Shown: positions 52,352 to 62,225, counted from the stretch's first letter. The stretch: 64,000 nt of DNA from MADRE3 sp963718195 (GCA_963718195.1 CAVQYQ010000001.1:208169-272168); one strand, 5' to 3'. Notes: a model not told the origin generated them from the sequence alone. Made by a program: numbers and translations.

Positions 52352-53236
52352 TTAGTCGTCAGCTACAAGTGATACGAGTCGCTCCAGGTCATCAAGGGAG
52401 TAATACTCAATTTCAATTTTTCCCCTGGTTCCATTCGGGTGAATCGTTACTTTTGAGTCTAGTTTGTTAATGAGCTGGTTTTCAAATGATTTACGATAGG
52501 CAGGCGGCAACCCATCTTCCTGTATTTTTTTAACATTATTGACTTTCTGTGATTGACCGGGCTGTTTGGTTCGGCGAATCAGCTGTTCTGTCTGCCGAAC
52601 AGAAAGTTTTTTGGAGATGATCTGATCACGAATATCTTTGAGTGTTGCCGGGTCATCAATAATACGCAGGAGAGCTCGCGCATGCCCCTCGGAAAGAGTT
52701 CGGGCCAGCAAGTCATCTTTTACATACGTTGGAAGTAAAAGGAGTCGAAGTGTATTCGCAACCGTAGACCTTTTCTTTCCGACCTTCCTGGCCGTCTCTT
52801 CCTGGGTGTAGCCAAAGCGATCAATTAATTTTTTGTACGCCTTTGCCTCTTCAATTGCGTTGAGATCAGTTCTTTGAATATTTTCGATGAGCGCCAGCTC
52901 AAGAAAAGTATCCTCGGTGCTTATATTTTTAACAACAACCGGAACAGTTTCCAAGCCGGCTTCCCGGGAGGCCCTTAAACGTCGTTCTCCTGCGACTAAC
53001 TCGTAGGAATTATTGGCTTTTATGTATGAAACGATAAGGGGTTGAATGACTCCGTTTTCAAGGATTGATTGCGAAAGTTCATAAAGTTCATCGGTATCAA
53101 AGTGCACTCTCGGTTGGTGTTTGTTTGGTATAATCTTGTCAATATCACACTCAAAAAATCGCCCATCTTCGCCACTATCACCAAATAAGGCGTTAACTCC
53201 TTGACCTAACCCTGTTGTTTTCACCACGGCCCTCAC
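52352..53236 (-). CDS. parB: Chromosome partitioning protein ParB
   Basis: ParB/Spo0J is a CTP-dependent clamp that loads at parS. The 294-residue product begins with a short helical region (GLGQGVNALFGD) and has the CTPase motifs ELVAGERRLRA (near residue 101) and ENIQRTDLNAIEEA. The helix-turn-helix lies near TARKVGKKRSTVANTLRLL, followed by SEGHARALL. The GTG start overlaps the parA stop (GTGA). A perfect parS lies 150 bp upstream of parA. Confidence 0.95.
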   Translation of the reverse strand: MRAVVKTTGLGQGVNALFGDSGEDGRFFECDIDKIIPNKHQPRVHFDTDELYELSQSILENGVIQPLIVSYIKANNSYELVAGERRLRASREAGLETVPVVVKNISTEDTFLELALIENIQRTDLNAIEEAKAYKKLIDRFGYTQEETARKVGKKRSTVANTLRLLLLPTYVKDDLLARTLSEGHARALLRIIDDPATLKDIRDQIISKKLSVRQTEQLIRRTKQPGQSQKVNNVKKIQEDGLPPAYRKSFENQLINKLDSKVTIHPNGTRGKIEIEYYSLDDLERLVSLVADD

Positions 53237-54012
53237 CTCTGTTTTTTAAGAAATTCCGCAGCGAGTGCGGTATAAGCCTGAGCTCCTTTTGACCTCTTGT
53301 CGTATTGATGAATCGTTTGACCATGACTCGGACACTCACTCAAACGAACGTTCCTTGGTATTATTGTTTTAAATACCTGGTTGCCAAAATGTCGAGATAT
53401 TTCGTCAGATACCTGGTGGGAGAGCTTGTTTCGAGTATCGAACATGGTTAACAGCAAACCTTCAACATAGAGGTGTGGGTTAAAATTTTTCTTAACCAAT
53501 CGGGTAGTATTGATGAGTTGAGCAAGTCCTTCCATGGCAAAATACTCACACTGCATAGGGATGAGGACAGATCTTGCTGCTGTGAGTGCGTTTACCGTCA
53601 ACAGACCAAGAGAGGGAGGACAATCAATAAGTATAAAATCGAATTCACCCCTGATCTCTGACAGCATACTACCGAGAAAACCTTCGCGATCTGCCTCGTT
53701 GATCAGCTCCAGCTCTGCCGCAACAAGGTCAATATTCGATGGAAGTACTTTGAGGTTTTTTACTTCAGTCTCACGAATAACATCTGAAATAGAGGCTTGG
53801 GAACAGAAGACATGATAGAGGTGGTCGCCAAGATTTTTTGTCTTTACCCCTACCCCACTACTGGCATTCCCCTGCGGGTCTGAATCAACAAGGAGAACTT
53901 TTTTCCTTTTATTGGCCAGGGCGCTTGCAAAATTTACAGATGTGGTTGTTTTTCCAACACCACCCTTCTGGTTTGCAACCGCTATTATGACACCATCCCT
54001 TGATTTCTTCAA
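53233..54012 (-). CDS. parA: Chromosome partitioning ATPase ParA (Soj)
   Basis: ParA is the Walker-type ATPase partner of ParB. It has VIIAVANQKGGVGKTTTSVN (deviant Walker A), VDSDPQGNASSG, and FILIDCPPSLGLLTVNALTA. TTG 54012 is chosen because it gives 259 residues, the usual size, with GGGAG 9 bp upstream; a second TTG at 54075 would add 21 atypical residues. It overlaps parB by 4 bp. Confidence 0.93.
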   Translation of the reverse strand: MKKSRDGVIIAVANQKGGVGKTTTSVNFASALANKRKKVLLVDSDPQGNASSGVGVKTKNLGDHLYHVFCSQASISDVIRETEVKNLKVLPSNIDLVAAELELINEADREGFLGSMLSEIRGEFDFILIDCPPSLGLLTVNALTAARSVLIPMQCEYFAMEGLAQLINTTRLVKKNFNPHLYVEGLLLTMFDTRNKLSHQVSDEISRHFGNQVFKTIIPRNVRLSECPSHGQTIHQYDKRSKGAQAYTALAAEFLKKQR

Positions 54013-54161
54013 AGCGCTTCTCTCCCGATGAGTACCCGTTAGTATCTTATAATCTACAAAAGGGTTGAACCTCAAGATTAAAATATTTTTATCTTGAGAT
54101 TTTTATTTCTCTTGTTGCCGATTATGTTTCATATCTGGTTAAATGAGCCTCATTACAGGTG

Positions 54162-54177
54162 TGTTTCACGTGAAACA
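54162..54177. promoter_or_regulatory. parS: parS centromere site
   Basis: TGTTTCACGTGAAACA is a perfect 16-bp palindrome and the canonical chromosomal parS. It lies between the divergent parA and nadB genes, 18 bp before the nadB start. No second copy was noticed in the window. Confidence 0.95.
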
Positions 54178-54195
54178 AAAATCAAATGGTGTTTT

Positions 54196-55836
54196 GTGAA
54201 AAGTAATTATTTAGTGATCGGAAGCGGGATTGCAGGATTGTCTTTTGCCTTGCGAGCTTCTCAGTGGGGAAATGTGGTCGTCGTCACCAAAAAGCGGGAT
54301 ATTGATACAGCGACGAACCTGGCCCAGGGCGGAATCGCTGCAGTGATCGATAAGCATGATAGTGTTATGGAGCATGTCCAGGACACCCTTAAATCGGGTG
54401 CCGGTTTGTGTGACTTCAATATTGTTCAACAAGTTGTGTCAGCCGGAATGGCACGTGTTGAAGATCTAATAACATATGGTGTTCCTTTTGTGCGTGATGG
54501 TGAGACAGGGGAGCTGAGTCTCGGAAGAGAAGGAGGGCATTCCCGCAGGAGAGTTGCTCACGCCTATGACCTAACCGGGAAGAAAATCGAGGCAACCCTT
54601 TTAGAAATGGTGAGAAAGTCCCGCAATATCAAGTTGTTGGAGGAGCATGTTGCGGTTGATTTGCTGGTAAAAAAGAGCGGTGACCAGCAGGTATGTTTTG
54701 GCGCATATGTTATGAGTGGGGAAGAACGAGAAGTTGTCCCATATGTGGCGCAGGTCACCGTTTTGTGTACCGGGGGAGCTGGTAAGGTGTATCTGTATAC
54801 AAGCAACCCGGATATTGCCACAGGTGATGGAGTGGCCATGGCAGCTCGTGCGGGTGCTAAAGTTGCGAACATGGAGTTTGTCCAGTTTCATCCAACCTGT
54901 CTTTACCATCCCCATGCCAAGAACTTTCTCATTTCTGAAGCGGTACGAGGCGAGGGCGGTTTGCTCATCAATAGTGCAGGAAAACGATTTATGGATAAAT
55001 ATGATGAGCGTGGAGAACTAGCTACGAGAGACACGGTTGCTCGTTCCATTGATACAGAACTGAAAACAACCGGAGAGGATTGTGTCTATCTTGATATTAC
55101 CCATAAAAATCAAGATTTCGTAAGAAAGCGCTTTCCTGGTATCTATGAAAAATGTATGGAGTTTGGTCTCGATATTACCATTGAACCGATTCCTGTAGTA
55201 CCAGCTGCACATTATCTCTGCGGGGGCGTCTTAGTTGACAGCTGGGGGAATTCTTCACTCAAGGGGTTAATGGCCCTCGGAGAGACTTCGTGTACTGGTT
55301 TACATGGTGCTAACAGGCTTGCCAGTAACTCACTACTGGAAGCTGTGGTTTTTGCTGAGCGTGCTGCCGGATATTGTTTTGATCGTAAGGAGAAACAACC
55401 ACAATTCGAGGAAAGTCAGGACGTGGACCCATGGAGTGAAGGGGAGGCTGACTATCTGGAGGAGGAGATTCTCATCAACCATGATTGGGACTTGATTAGA
55501 AGAACAATGTGGAATTATGTTGGAATAGTTCGAACAACCCAACGATTAGAAATTGCCAAGAAGCGACTCATTGATGTTGCTGAGGAAATCGAAAGTCATT
55601 ACATCAAATATTATGTCTCAGCAAATATGGTTGAACTTCGAAATATCGCGCACATTGCGCTGATGATTATTGAATCGGCTCTGGCTCGAAGGGAGTCGAG
55701 GGGGCTTCACTATAGTCTCGACTATAAAGAAAAATCGGATAGTTGCAGGAAATGGACGGTTCTTGAAAGAAAACCTGGGAAACCACCGTGGAGTTACTCT
55801 GTGACCCAAAAGGATTTCTCTCTGGCACCGGAGTAG
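54196..55836 (+). CDS. nadB: L-aspartate oxidase
   Basis: NadB oxidises L-aspartate to iminoaspartate for NAD synthesis and can use fumarate as acceptor in anaerobes. The FAD motif YLVIGSGIAGLSFALRAS begins at residue 4. TNLAQGGIAAV, MEFVQFHPTCLY, and GLMALGETSCTGLHGANRLASNSLLEAVVFAERA match the fumarate-reductase-like family. GTG 54196 gives 546 residues, the usual size. The frame is open to 54094, but that segment contains parS and is not family-like. Confidence 0.93.
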   Translation: MKSNYLVIGSGIAGLSFALRASQWGNVVVVTKKRDIDTATNLAQGGIAAVIDKHDSVMEHVQDTLKSGAGLCDFNIVQQVVSAGMARVEDLITYGVPFVRDGETGELSLGREGGHSRRRVAHAYDLTGKKIEATLLEMVRKSRNIKLLEEHVAVDLLVKKSGDQQVCFGAYVMSGEEREVVPYVAQVTVLCTGGAGKVYLYTSNPDIATGDGVAMAARAGAKVANMEFVQFHPTCLYHPHAKNFLISEAVRGEGGLLINSAGKRFMDKYDERGELATRDTVARSIDTELKTTGEDCVYLDITHKNQDFVRKRFPGIYEKCMEFGLDITIEPIPVVPAAHYLCGGVLVDSWGNSSLKGLMALGETSCTGLHGANRLASNSLLEAVVFAERAAGYCFDRKEKQPQFEESQDVDPWSEGEADYLEEEILINHDWDLIRRTMWNYVGIVRTTQRLEIAKKRLIDVAEEIESHYIKYYVSANMVELRNIAHIALMIIESALARRESRGLHYSLDYKEKSDSCRKWTVLERKPGKPPWSYSVTQKDFSLAPE

Positions 55837-56283
55837 TTAAAAAAGCGCCAGTCAACTCGGTGTTTATTTTGTTTAATATCAATACTTTAATTGTTTTTGT
55901 CGCTTGGCCAATGTGTGTCAAGAGCAGGGCAGGGCACTCCTGTATCTAATAAAGATCACATACTCACCATGTTGGGTTTCGTTCTGTTTTGAGCACAGAA
56001 TTATACCTATAGCTTCGCTACTCAGATATATCGACTTGTCAATCGTCAAGCACTTTTTTATATGGTGATAGTGAAAACCTTCAGAACATTTTACGACGGT
56101 GGGGAAGAGGGGCTTTAGATGGATAATTGGGTGAGTGGACTGTTCACTGTTCAACGATGATTGAGTGAAAAAACAATTATCGAAAAGTAATGAGCGTGGG
56201 TTGCGATTGTGCTGAACACATTGTTTATACATTGAATAAAACAACGAAGAGGAAAGCAGTTCAAGATAACTAAAATCCGGGCT
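55837..56283. other. Gap between nadB and the App1-like gene
   Basis: The only longer open frame is a 108-codon one on the minus strand (55918-56244). It has no signature, a poor start and an odd composition, and I do not accept it. No terminator, tRNA or clear promoter is recognised. Confidence 0.4.
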
Positions 56284-57321
56284 ATGGTGCTAAAATTTTT
56301 TGAAGATAATGAGCATGTAACCTTCTTTCCCACTTACGGATATCGGCAAGATGATGGTTGGAAAATTCCCATGCGTATCTGGGTTCATGAGCCGCGAAGA
56401 TTTATTGAAGCGGCAGCCAGGTTGTTTGCAGATAATGTCGGCGTAACCAGTGAATCTGATCTGGAAAATTTCAAATCAAGGGTTGCCGATATTTTGGTGG
56501 ACAGTGAATCTCGTGAAAAGGTTGTTTTTATTTTTGAGAACGACCCGGAACAAGTGCGTTTTCAGGTGCGGACGGAAACGGGCAACCAGCCCAAATCTGA
56601 TTTAAATGGAGTTATTGAAGGCTTTATTGAACTGAGCGAAAAACGCGCGAAATCTCTAAGGGAAGCCCAAGCTGCAAAGGGTGGTTGGCTGACCATTCGA
56701 GCTGTCTCTGATGAGCACAGCGGTTTGGGACGGATTAGACTCATTGAATCAGAAGGAGTATCGGTGATCTCGGATATCGACGACACACTAAAAATCACGG
56801 AGATTCCAGCTGGTGGTAAAATTGTGGTTCGAAACACCTTTTTTGCGGACTTTATTGTAGCTCCGGAAATGGTCAAAAGATATACCTCTCTCCAAGATGC
56901 CTGTTTCCACTACGTCTCGGGGGCTCCCTGGCAGCTCTATTTACCACTTTCCGATTTTATCAGGGATGCGGATTTTCCGGAAGGCTCCTTTCATATGAAA
57001 AATGTACCGACAAATCTCCTCTCGCTCAAAACCTGGAAAGACCTCCTTAAACTGGCAGGTGATGCCACTGCCGAGCAGAAATACTTGCAAATCAGTACGA
57101 TCATGGGCAGGTTCCCTGAACGACGTTTTATTCTTGTCGGGGATTCTGGGGAGCACGACCCTGAGGTATATCGTGAGCTTCGGAATCGATTTTGTGATCA
57201 GGTTGAGGATATCTGGATTCGGGACGTGGTGAATGCTAGACATACAAGCCCTGGACGACTTGAGGGGATGAAAATAATTACAGCAAGGACTGTGCTACCG
57301 GGCGTCTCAGAACTTCCATAG
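56284..57321 (+). CDS. App1-family phosphatidate phosphatase-like protein (DUF2183)
   Basis: The 345-residue protein has the App1 catalytic motif VISDIDDTLKITEI near residue 160, an HAD-like DxDxT signature. FHYVSGAPWQLYLPL and RRFILVGDSGEHDPEVY follow, which are the remaining HAD motifs. The family's yeast member removes phosphate from phosphatidate. No signal peptide is seen. The bacterial substrate is not known. It is monocistronic. Confidence 0.82.
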   Translation: MVLKFFEDNEHVTFFPTYGYRQDDGWKIPMRIWVHEPRRFIEAAARLFADNVGVTSESDLENFKSRVADILVDSESREKVVFIFENDPEQVRFQVRTETGNQPKSDLNGVIEGFIELSEKRAKSLREAQAAKGGWLTIRAVSDEHSGLGRIRLIESEGVSVISDIDDTLKITEIPAGGKIVVRNTFFADFIVAPEMVKRYTSLQDACFHYVSGAPWQLYLPLSDFIRDADFPEGSFHMKNVPTNLLSLKTWKDLLKLAGDATAEQKYLQISTIMGRFPERRFILVGDSGEHDPEVYRELRNRFCDQVEDIWIRDVVNARHTSPGRLEGMKIITARTVLPGVSELP

Positions 57322-57342
57322 TCAATGGGGAGGAGGTTGTTT

Positions 57343-57537
57343 TCAAAGAATTCTCGGGATCTGGCAGTTCTCCATGATACGCTCATACTCGCCATTTTGT
57401 TTGATTACTTCCAGCCCCCTGTTAAAATTTGCGGTACCCACTAATTTCTCATTTTCCAGATAGACCAAAGGGGGAAGGTTTTCTGTTAGGATTGTTAGCT
57501 TTAGGATCTGACCGGTTGCACCAACAGGGAGATGCAA
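57343..57537 (-). pseudogene. Remnant of a family 3 periplasmic binding protein gene (internal deletion)
   Basis: The 64-codon frame joins two pieces. LKLTILTENLPPLVYLENEKLVG looks like the beginning of lobe I of an SBP_bac_3 protein (residues about 13-35). FNRGLEVIKQNGEYERIMENC looks like the last helices of the same family. The middle of about 180 residues is missing and no signal peptide or good start is present. This is read as a deletion remnant. It has the same family as the intact gene at 14245, but the shared pieces are too short to prove common origin. Confidence 0.6.
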
Positions 57538-57563
57538 TCCAATAATCGCTTTGCTCTAAAATA

Positions 57564-57602
57564 GATAAGGCCCGATTGAATCAACGCTGATTCCGGGCTA
57601 TC
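57564..57602. repeat. Long interrupted hairpin
   Basis: GATA-GCCCG-GAATCA (57564-57583, with small bulges) pairs with TGATTC-CGGGC-TATC (57588-57602). It lies upstream of the binding-protein remnant. No adjacent T-run is present in either direction; it may be a leftover terminator or mobile-element end. Confidence 0.4.
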
Positions 57603-57860
57603 ATTATTGTTGAAATTGAATTTTTTTCCCAAATCAGCTGTTGAGCTAACCGAGAGTGTTTATCTTAAGACAAGAATCCTTGGCGCTCGTGAAAAATTGT
57701 GACGCAGGAGAAGGGTGCCCGGGGAGGTAATTCTGGCGGACGTAAATATACTCTGGTTTATTACCAGTGACAGTTGCCGTGTAGGACACAGAAAAAACTG
57801 AAAAAGATAACCAGCGCGTAATCCCTACTAACAAAACAGAAAACAATGAGGGCCTCAGGT

Positions 57861-58451
57861 ATGTTGCATAAGGTATCTATATTAATCTGTTCCTGTTTAC
57901 TCGTCATAATATCTGGAGGTTTGGCCTTCAGCAGCTCCCAGACTCCTATGAGCGCTGGGGGGATTACCCTCGGCACCCCGATCGATGGGTATAACCTTAC
58001 CAGGCATCAGAACTTTGTAGAAGAAGTGATTGTTACAGGCATCAAGGGGTTCCGCAAAGGTTTTATTACCTACGGCACCTGTGATCGTCCCGGTGAGGTC
58101 CTGCGCATCAGGCTCAAATACTATGAAAAAAGTTATGACTATTTTGAAGAACTGCTCAAACAGTTCAAAGTTAAATTTGGTTCCAGGCCGAAATTCGTCG
58201 GTGATTCGTTTGGTCATGTGAAGGCCTGGAAATGGGCATTTAACAATGATGACGGTAAGCGGGTCTCTCTTATTCTTCAACACAACCTGAAAGATCCTGA
58301 TGAATCCATAGGCAATACCGTTAAACTTGGTCTGCCAGACCAGATAATCGCTGAAAGGGAGTGCAGTAATAAGATTAAATTCCAGGGTCAGGAGGAGGGG
58401 GGGAGATCGGAAGGTCTCAGCTCTGACTGGCAGATATTCTTACCGAATTAG
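57861..58451 (+). CDS. Secreted hypothetical protein
   Basis: I do not recognise this family. The product of about 196 residues starts with a hydrophobic signal segment (VSILICSCLLVIISGGLAF). The mature part has ITLGTPIDGY and a basic/aromatic middle (KYYEKSYDYFEELLKQF). The tail contains two glutamate-rich stretches. ATG 57861 has GAGGG 8 bp upstream; ATG 57846 is an alternative. It lies upstream of a lipoprotein lipase-like gene, with an 80-bp gap. Confidence 0.6.
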   Translation: MLHKVSILICSCLLVIISGGLAFSSSQTPMSAGGITLGTPIDGYNLTRHQNFVEEVIVTGIKGFRKGFITYGTCDRPGEVLRIRLKYYEKSYDYFEELLKQFKVKFGSRPKFVGDSFGHVKAWKWAFNNDDGKRVSLILQHNLKDPDESIGNTVKLGLPDQIIAERECSNKIKFQGQEEGGRSEGLSSDWQIFLPN

Positions 58452-58531
58452 TTTCCGGTTCAACTTGCCCCGGCCTGGAGTCAGGTTGAGGCTCGAAATG
58501 GTCATACCGGGCTTATACAACCCACGATTTA

Positions 58532-59503
58532 ATGTCTATTTTCTTCTTTTCCCGTCAAAGGTATTGCCTGGCAATGCTCCTTGCGATACTAATCACTCTC
58601 ACAGGATGTTCTCCAAATTCTGTTAGCTCAACTCCTGAAGAGCCTCTTTCAGTTTCTCTATCGAAAGATTTTTTCACTACAGCGGATAATACCATATTGC
58701 CGCTCAGAGTCTGGCTGCCGCACAACCGAATTGATGCTGTAATTATAGCAGTACATGGTTTCAATGATTATTCAAATTTCATCAGGGATAGCGCGAACTT
58801 TTTAACCAATCACAATCTCGCGATTTATTCCTACGACCAGAGGGGGTTTGGAAAGAGTAGTACAAGAGGAAAATGGTCTGGCGTTGATATCCTGGCCAGT
58901 GATCTCATCACGCTGGTTAAACTCATTAAACAAAAATACCCCCTCCTTCCAGTTTATATCCTTGGTCACAGCATGGGAGGAGCTGTGACTGTCGTTGCCC
59001 TGACAAGAGAAGACTCCCCGCGAGTAGCTGGCGCTGTGCTTCTGGCTCCGGCAGTATGGGCGCGTTCAGAAATGCCATTCTATCAACGGTTGCCGTTATG
59101 GTTGGCTGCCCATACAGTTCCATGGCTAAAGGTGACCGGTGAGTCGCTTGATATCACTGCTTCAGATAATATCGAGATGTTGCGGGAACTGGGGAGAGAC
59201 CCCCTGGTTATAAAGGAAACGAGGATCGATGCCATTTACGGATTATCTAACCTGATGGATGAGGCATACAGGGGCGCAGAATATATGGACAATGATGTGC
59301 TGTTGTTATATGGGAAAAAGGATGAAATTATACCTCAAAAGCCAGTTATGAATTTTCTCAAGCGATTATCGATTGAAAGGAAGGGGCGGAAATTTATTCT
59401 CTATGAAAATGGTTACCATATGCTCCTCAGAGATCTTCAGGCAAAAATAGTGCGGACAGATATTGTTGAGTGGATTAAAAAGCAGGCAAAGGGTGGAAAA
59501 TAG
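58532..59503 (+). CDS. Alpha/beta-hydrolase lipoprotein, lysophospholipase / monoacylglycerol lipase-like
   Basis: The 323-residue product has a lipoprotein signal with lipobox LTGC at Cys26. The alpha/beta-hydrolase fold follows with the oxyanion region AVHGFNDYSNF, YSYDQRGFGKS, and the nucleophile elbow GHSMGGAV. The Asp is in LYGKKDEIIP and the His in ENGYHMLLRD. It is expected to act on lysophospholipids or monoglycerides from the membrane surface. The frame is complete. Confidence 0.85.
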   Translation: MSIFFFSRQRYCLAMLLAILITLTGCSPNSVSSTPEEPLSVSLSKDFFTTADNTILPLRVWLPHNRIDAVIIAVHGFNDYSNFIRDSANFLTNHNLAIYSYDQRGFGKSSTRGKWSGVDILASDLITLVKLIKQKYPLLPVYILGHSMGGAVTVVALTREDSPRVAGAVLLAPAVWARSEMPFYQRLPLWLAAHTVPWLKVTGESLDITASDNIEMLRELGRDPLVIKETRIDAIYGLSNLMDEAYRGAEYMDNDVLLLYGKKDEIIPQKPVMNFLKRLSIERKGRKFILYENGYHMLLRDLQAKIVRTDIVEWIKKQAKGGK

Positions 59504-59546
59504 ATCAATCACCTGCCGTTATACTGTGTAACAGCAGGTGATTGAT
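59504..59546. terminator. Hairpin between the lipase and the PKD-protein gene
   Basis: A perfect 13-bp stem, ATCAATCACCTGC/GCAGGTGATTGAT (59504-59516 with 59534-59546), with an inner GTTA/TAAC, lies between two convergent genes. No T-run follows on either strand, so its strength as a terminator is doubtful. Confidence 0.5.
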
Positions 59547-59552
59547 GATGGA

Positions 59553-61736
59553 TCAGTTTAACGGAAATCCGAAGATAATATATCCTGCGGTTTCACTTGT
59601 ATGTCGAGTTTCTGCGTCTTTTGATTGTTCTTCTTCAATTTTTATCTGGGCGGAACCGTTGGCTATATTTTGAGTACGTGTTGTTGCTGAATCACCGCCG
59701 TCCTGGCTCTGCATGTCAGCCAGGAAGAGTGGCGGTTCTGCGAAGTATGTCGCAAACCCAAGTTCAACCCAATCATGTTTAACGCTATCGGATGTGATAG
59801 CCGTTTCATAATACAGGTCGCCTGACAGCAGACCACTACCGGGCTGCCAGGCTATGTAGTGAACGGTCTCCGGTACATGCTTGTTCTTGGTCGTCTCCTG
59901 CTCCTGCAGCTTGTATTGGAAGGAGGCTGACCCCGTTCGCCTTACCCTGCCGGTAACCGCATTTGGTTTAGTTTCACTGACAACCTGGGTCAAGATGACC
60001 GGTACCCCTTCTTGCGACTGCTTGAGCTGGAAAGTCTGGAATCTACTTGTACCGGTAAACGTACCTGCTTCAACCTTTGTGCCGTTGGGTAAATCATAGG
60101 CTCCCTGTTCCATGACAAAGAAGCTGACGACTTCAGGCAGGTGGATATCGTCCAGGTAGTCCCATTCCTGGAGACGGACTTCAAAACTGTCTCGGGTCAC
60201 ATTTCTCACCCGTACCGTGACCGGTTCAGGATCATGTGCTGTTGGCGGACCAAAGACAATAATCGGGTCGTTGAATGGCTGGCTGAAGCTAACGGGTAGC
60301 CATTCATGACTGATTTGCAGTTCTCCAAGTTCGTAGAGGAAGAGAGATTCATCACTGGCAAGGACTGTAATGAGAGTCGATACAGATCCGCTCTCGCCGC
60401 CATCGTCTTGAACTTGAAGTGTTACCGTATAATCGGCTGCTTCAGTGTAGATATGTTTAACAGTTGTGCCGGTGGCAGAAGATCCATCTCCGAAATCCCA
60501 CAGGTAATCTGTAATAGTACCATCTGAGTCGGTAGAGTCGGCGGCGCTGAATGTAATGGTGATAGGCGCTTTTCCCTGGAATTCAGATACCGCCAGGACG
60601 GCTAATGGTGGTTCATTGACCGGGGGTGGTGGTGCGTTGATAATGACGGGTGTGGTTGCCTGGGATGAAAGCCCAGTTTCGTCGGTTACGGTGAGCACGG
60701 TCTGGTAGTTGCCTGGCTCGGTATAATTATGGGAGACATTAACGCCTCCAGCCGTACTGCCATCACCAAAATCCCATGAATATGAAATGATCTGGCTCTG
60801 GTTTGACGTAGAGCTGCTTCCGTCAAATATAACCGCTAATGGAGCATCTCCTATTGCTGATGAAGAAGAGATAATTGCTGAAGGGGGAGCAGGCGGTATG
60901 GTTATTTCAGTGGCTGTAAGGATCGTAGTGTAGCGGCTGCTGTTGCCCGCTGTGTCATAAACGGTCAAGGTAACGCTGTAGGTACCGGCAAGCTCATAGG
61001 TATGTCCGGCAGACATTCCGTTCCCGGTGCTGCCGTCACCAAATGACCATTCATAGTCTGCAATCGTACCGGATGAGCCGCTGCCGTCAAAGAGAGTGGA
61101 AAATGGAATGGTACCCTGAGATGGATCGACTGTTATGGCAGCTGCAAGCATATTTACAACCGGACCATTATTGCTATCAGCTATTGCTGTCGGATTTAAT
61201 ACAGAAACCTCGCTGTTGTCGGAATCAATAGCATTTATCGTAAAGGTGTCGGAACCGGTAAGTTCTGTTTCATATGAATATTCTCGTGCCGTTGACTCAG
61301 GAATCTCACAAAGTAAGGTATTGTTGTGATAAATCTTGAAGCCGGTAATATCGCTTCCTGCATACTCCCAGGTGAAATTGATTGGCGTTGTCTGCGGCTG
61401 GTCGGTAAAGGCAAAAATAAATGGTTCCGACTGAGGGCTTTCGCTCTGGTCGCTATAGAGAGCAGACATGGTGAAGTTGAATGTTCCTGGTTCACTCGTT
61501 AGCAGACATGCTATGAATTTTTGATCGCTCGAATCTGATTCGCAAACAGGGGTCTCTTCCTGGTAAAGGCGATACCCGACAACCTGCTTTTCAGGATCAG
61601 CATCGGTATCGAAAGAAAAATCGACCTGAATGTTGTATTGCCCGGCATGAGTCCGGGGGATCTCCACCATGACCAACAGGGAACAGGTTACAAAAAGGAA
61701 AAGGGCGCAAGAAAGTTTACGAGAATGTGTCATCAT
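59553..61736 (-). CDS. Secreted PKD-repeat protein with repeated C-terminal lectin-like modules
   Basis: The 727-residue protein has a signal peptide ending near THA (residue 31). Two fibronectin-like stretches (about 33-190) precede three PKD domains at about 195-290, 292-375 and 380-460. Each PKD domain has the core WxFGDGS (EWSFGDGS, SWDFGDGS, LWDFGDGS). The rest contains repeated beta-modules with HEWLPVSF/HDWVELGF and PxTVRVRN/TTRTQN patterns, similar to H-type-lectin-like repeats. It has no anchor or enzyme motif. A role in surface adhesion or polymer binding is inferred. Confidence 0.75.
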   Translation of the reverse strand: MMTHSRKLSCALFLFVTCSLLVMVEIPRTHAGQYNIQVDFSFDTDADPEKQVVGYRLYQEETPVCESDSSDQKFIACLLTSEPGTFNFTMSALYSDQSESPQSEPFIFAFTDQPQTTPINFTWEYAGSDITGFKIYHNNTLLCEIPESTAREYSYETELTGSDTFTINAIDSDNSEVSVLNPTAIADSNNGPVVNMLAAAITVDPSQGTIPFSTLFDGSGSSGTIADYEWSFGDGSTGNGMSAGHTYELAGTYSVTLTVYDTAGNSSRYTTILTATEITIPPAPPSAIISSSSAIGDAPLAVIFDGSSSTSNQSQIISYSWDFGDGSTAGGVNVSHNYTEPGNYQTVLTVTDETGLSSQATTPVIINAPPPPVNEPPLAVLAVSEFQGKAPITITFSAADSTDSDGTITDYLWDFGDGSSATGTTVKHIYTEAADYTVTLQVQDDGGESGSVSTLITVLASDESLFLYELGELQISHEWLPVSFSQPFNDPIIVFGPPTAHDPEPVTVRVRNVTRDSFEVRLQEWDYLDDIHLPEVVSFFVMEQGAYDLPNGTKVEAGTFTGTSRFQTFQLKQSQEGVPVILTQVVSETKPNAVTGRVRRTGSASFQYKLQEQETTKNKHVPETVHYIAWQPGSGLLSGDLYYETAITSDSVKHDWVELGFATYFAEPPLFLADMQSQDGGDSATTRTQNIANGSAQIKIEEEQSKDAETRHTSETAGYIIFGFPLN

Positions 61737-62188
61737 GAAGCCGCCTTGTTTGGGTTAGAATTTACACTTGGATATGATGAAGAAAGCAAGGGACATGCCA
61801 TACGAAATAGTGTCTTGATATCAATCTGATACGAGACCTGTTGGGAAAGAGGGAGAGTAGATTTCTCTGATAATGTCGGGGAAAGGGAAAAATCAGTTGA
61901 CGTAGTTACGCAAACTTGACTAAAAGTGTGTGTTATGCGATCCTGTTTATTCGTGTAAAATAATGATATTATTCTTTTTATTTTGGTTGTGAGTGAATAG
62001 ATACATGAATGCCAACTAAGATGACAAACGGTGCTGAAAATAGATCACGCTGATGGTTGAGTAACCGAAATCACAAAGAAATAAAATATCAGCAGCCATC
62101 GGGCGAGACAGTAGGGTGAATTGCCAAGAAATGTACTGGTAACAGGACAGGTCCGGATGGGATTTTCCGCCCAATTTGCATCTCATAG

Positions 62189-62225
62189 ACACTCAGCAAA
62201 ATACGCTGAGTGTTTGTTGTCTTTC
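62189..62225 (+). terminator. Orphan terminator-like hairpin
   Basis: ACACTCAGC (62189-62197) pairs perfectly with GCTGAGTGT (62205-62213) and a T-rich tail (TTGTTGTCTTTC) follows. No gene precedes it within 450 bp on the plus strand, so it may end a small RNA. Confidence 0.55.

Noticed and set aside
54094..54195. N-terminal extension of nadB from ATG 54094
   Set aside because: The segment includes parS, is not similar to NadB, and GTG 54196 gives the normal N-terminus.
55918..56244. 108-codon minus-strand frame in the gap after nadB
   Set aside because: Unusual composition, no ribosome-binding site and no family motif; it looks like a chance frame in AT-rich DNA.
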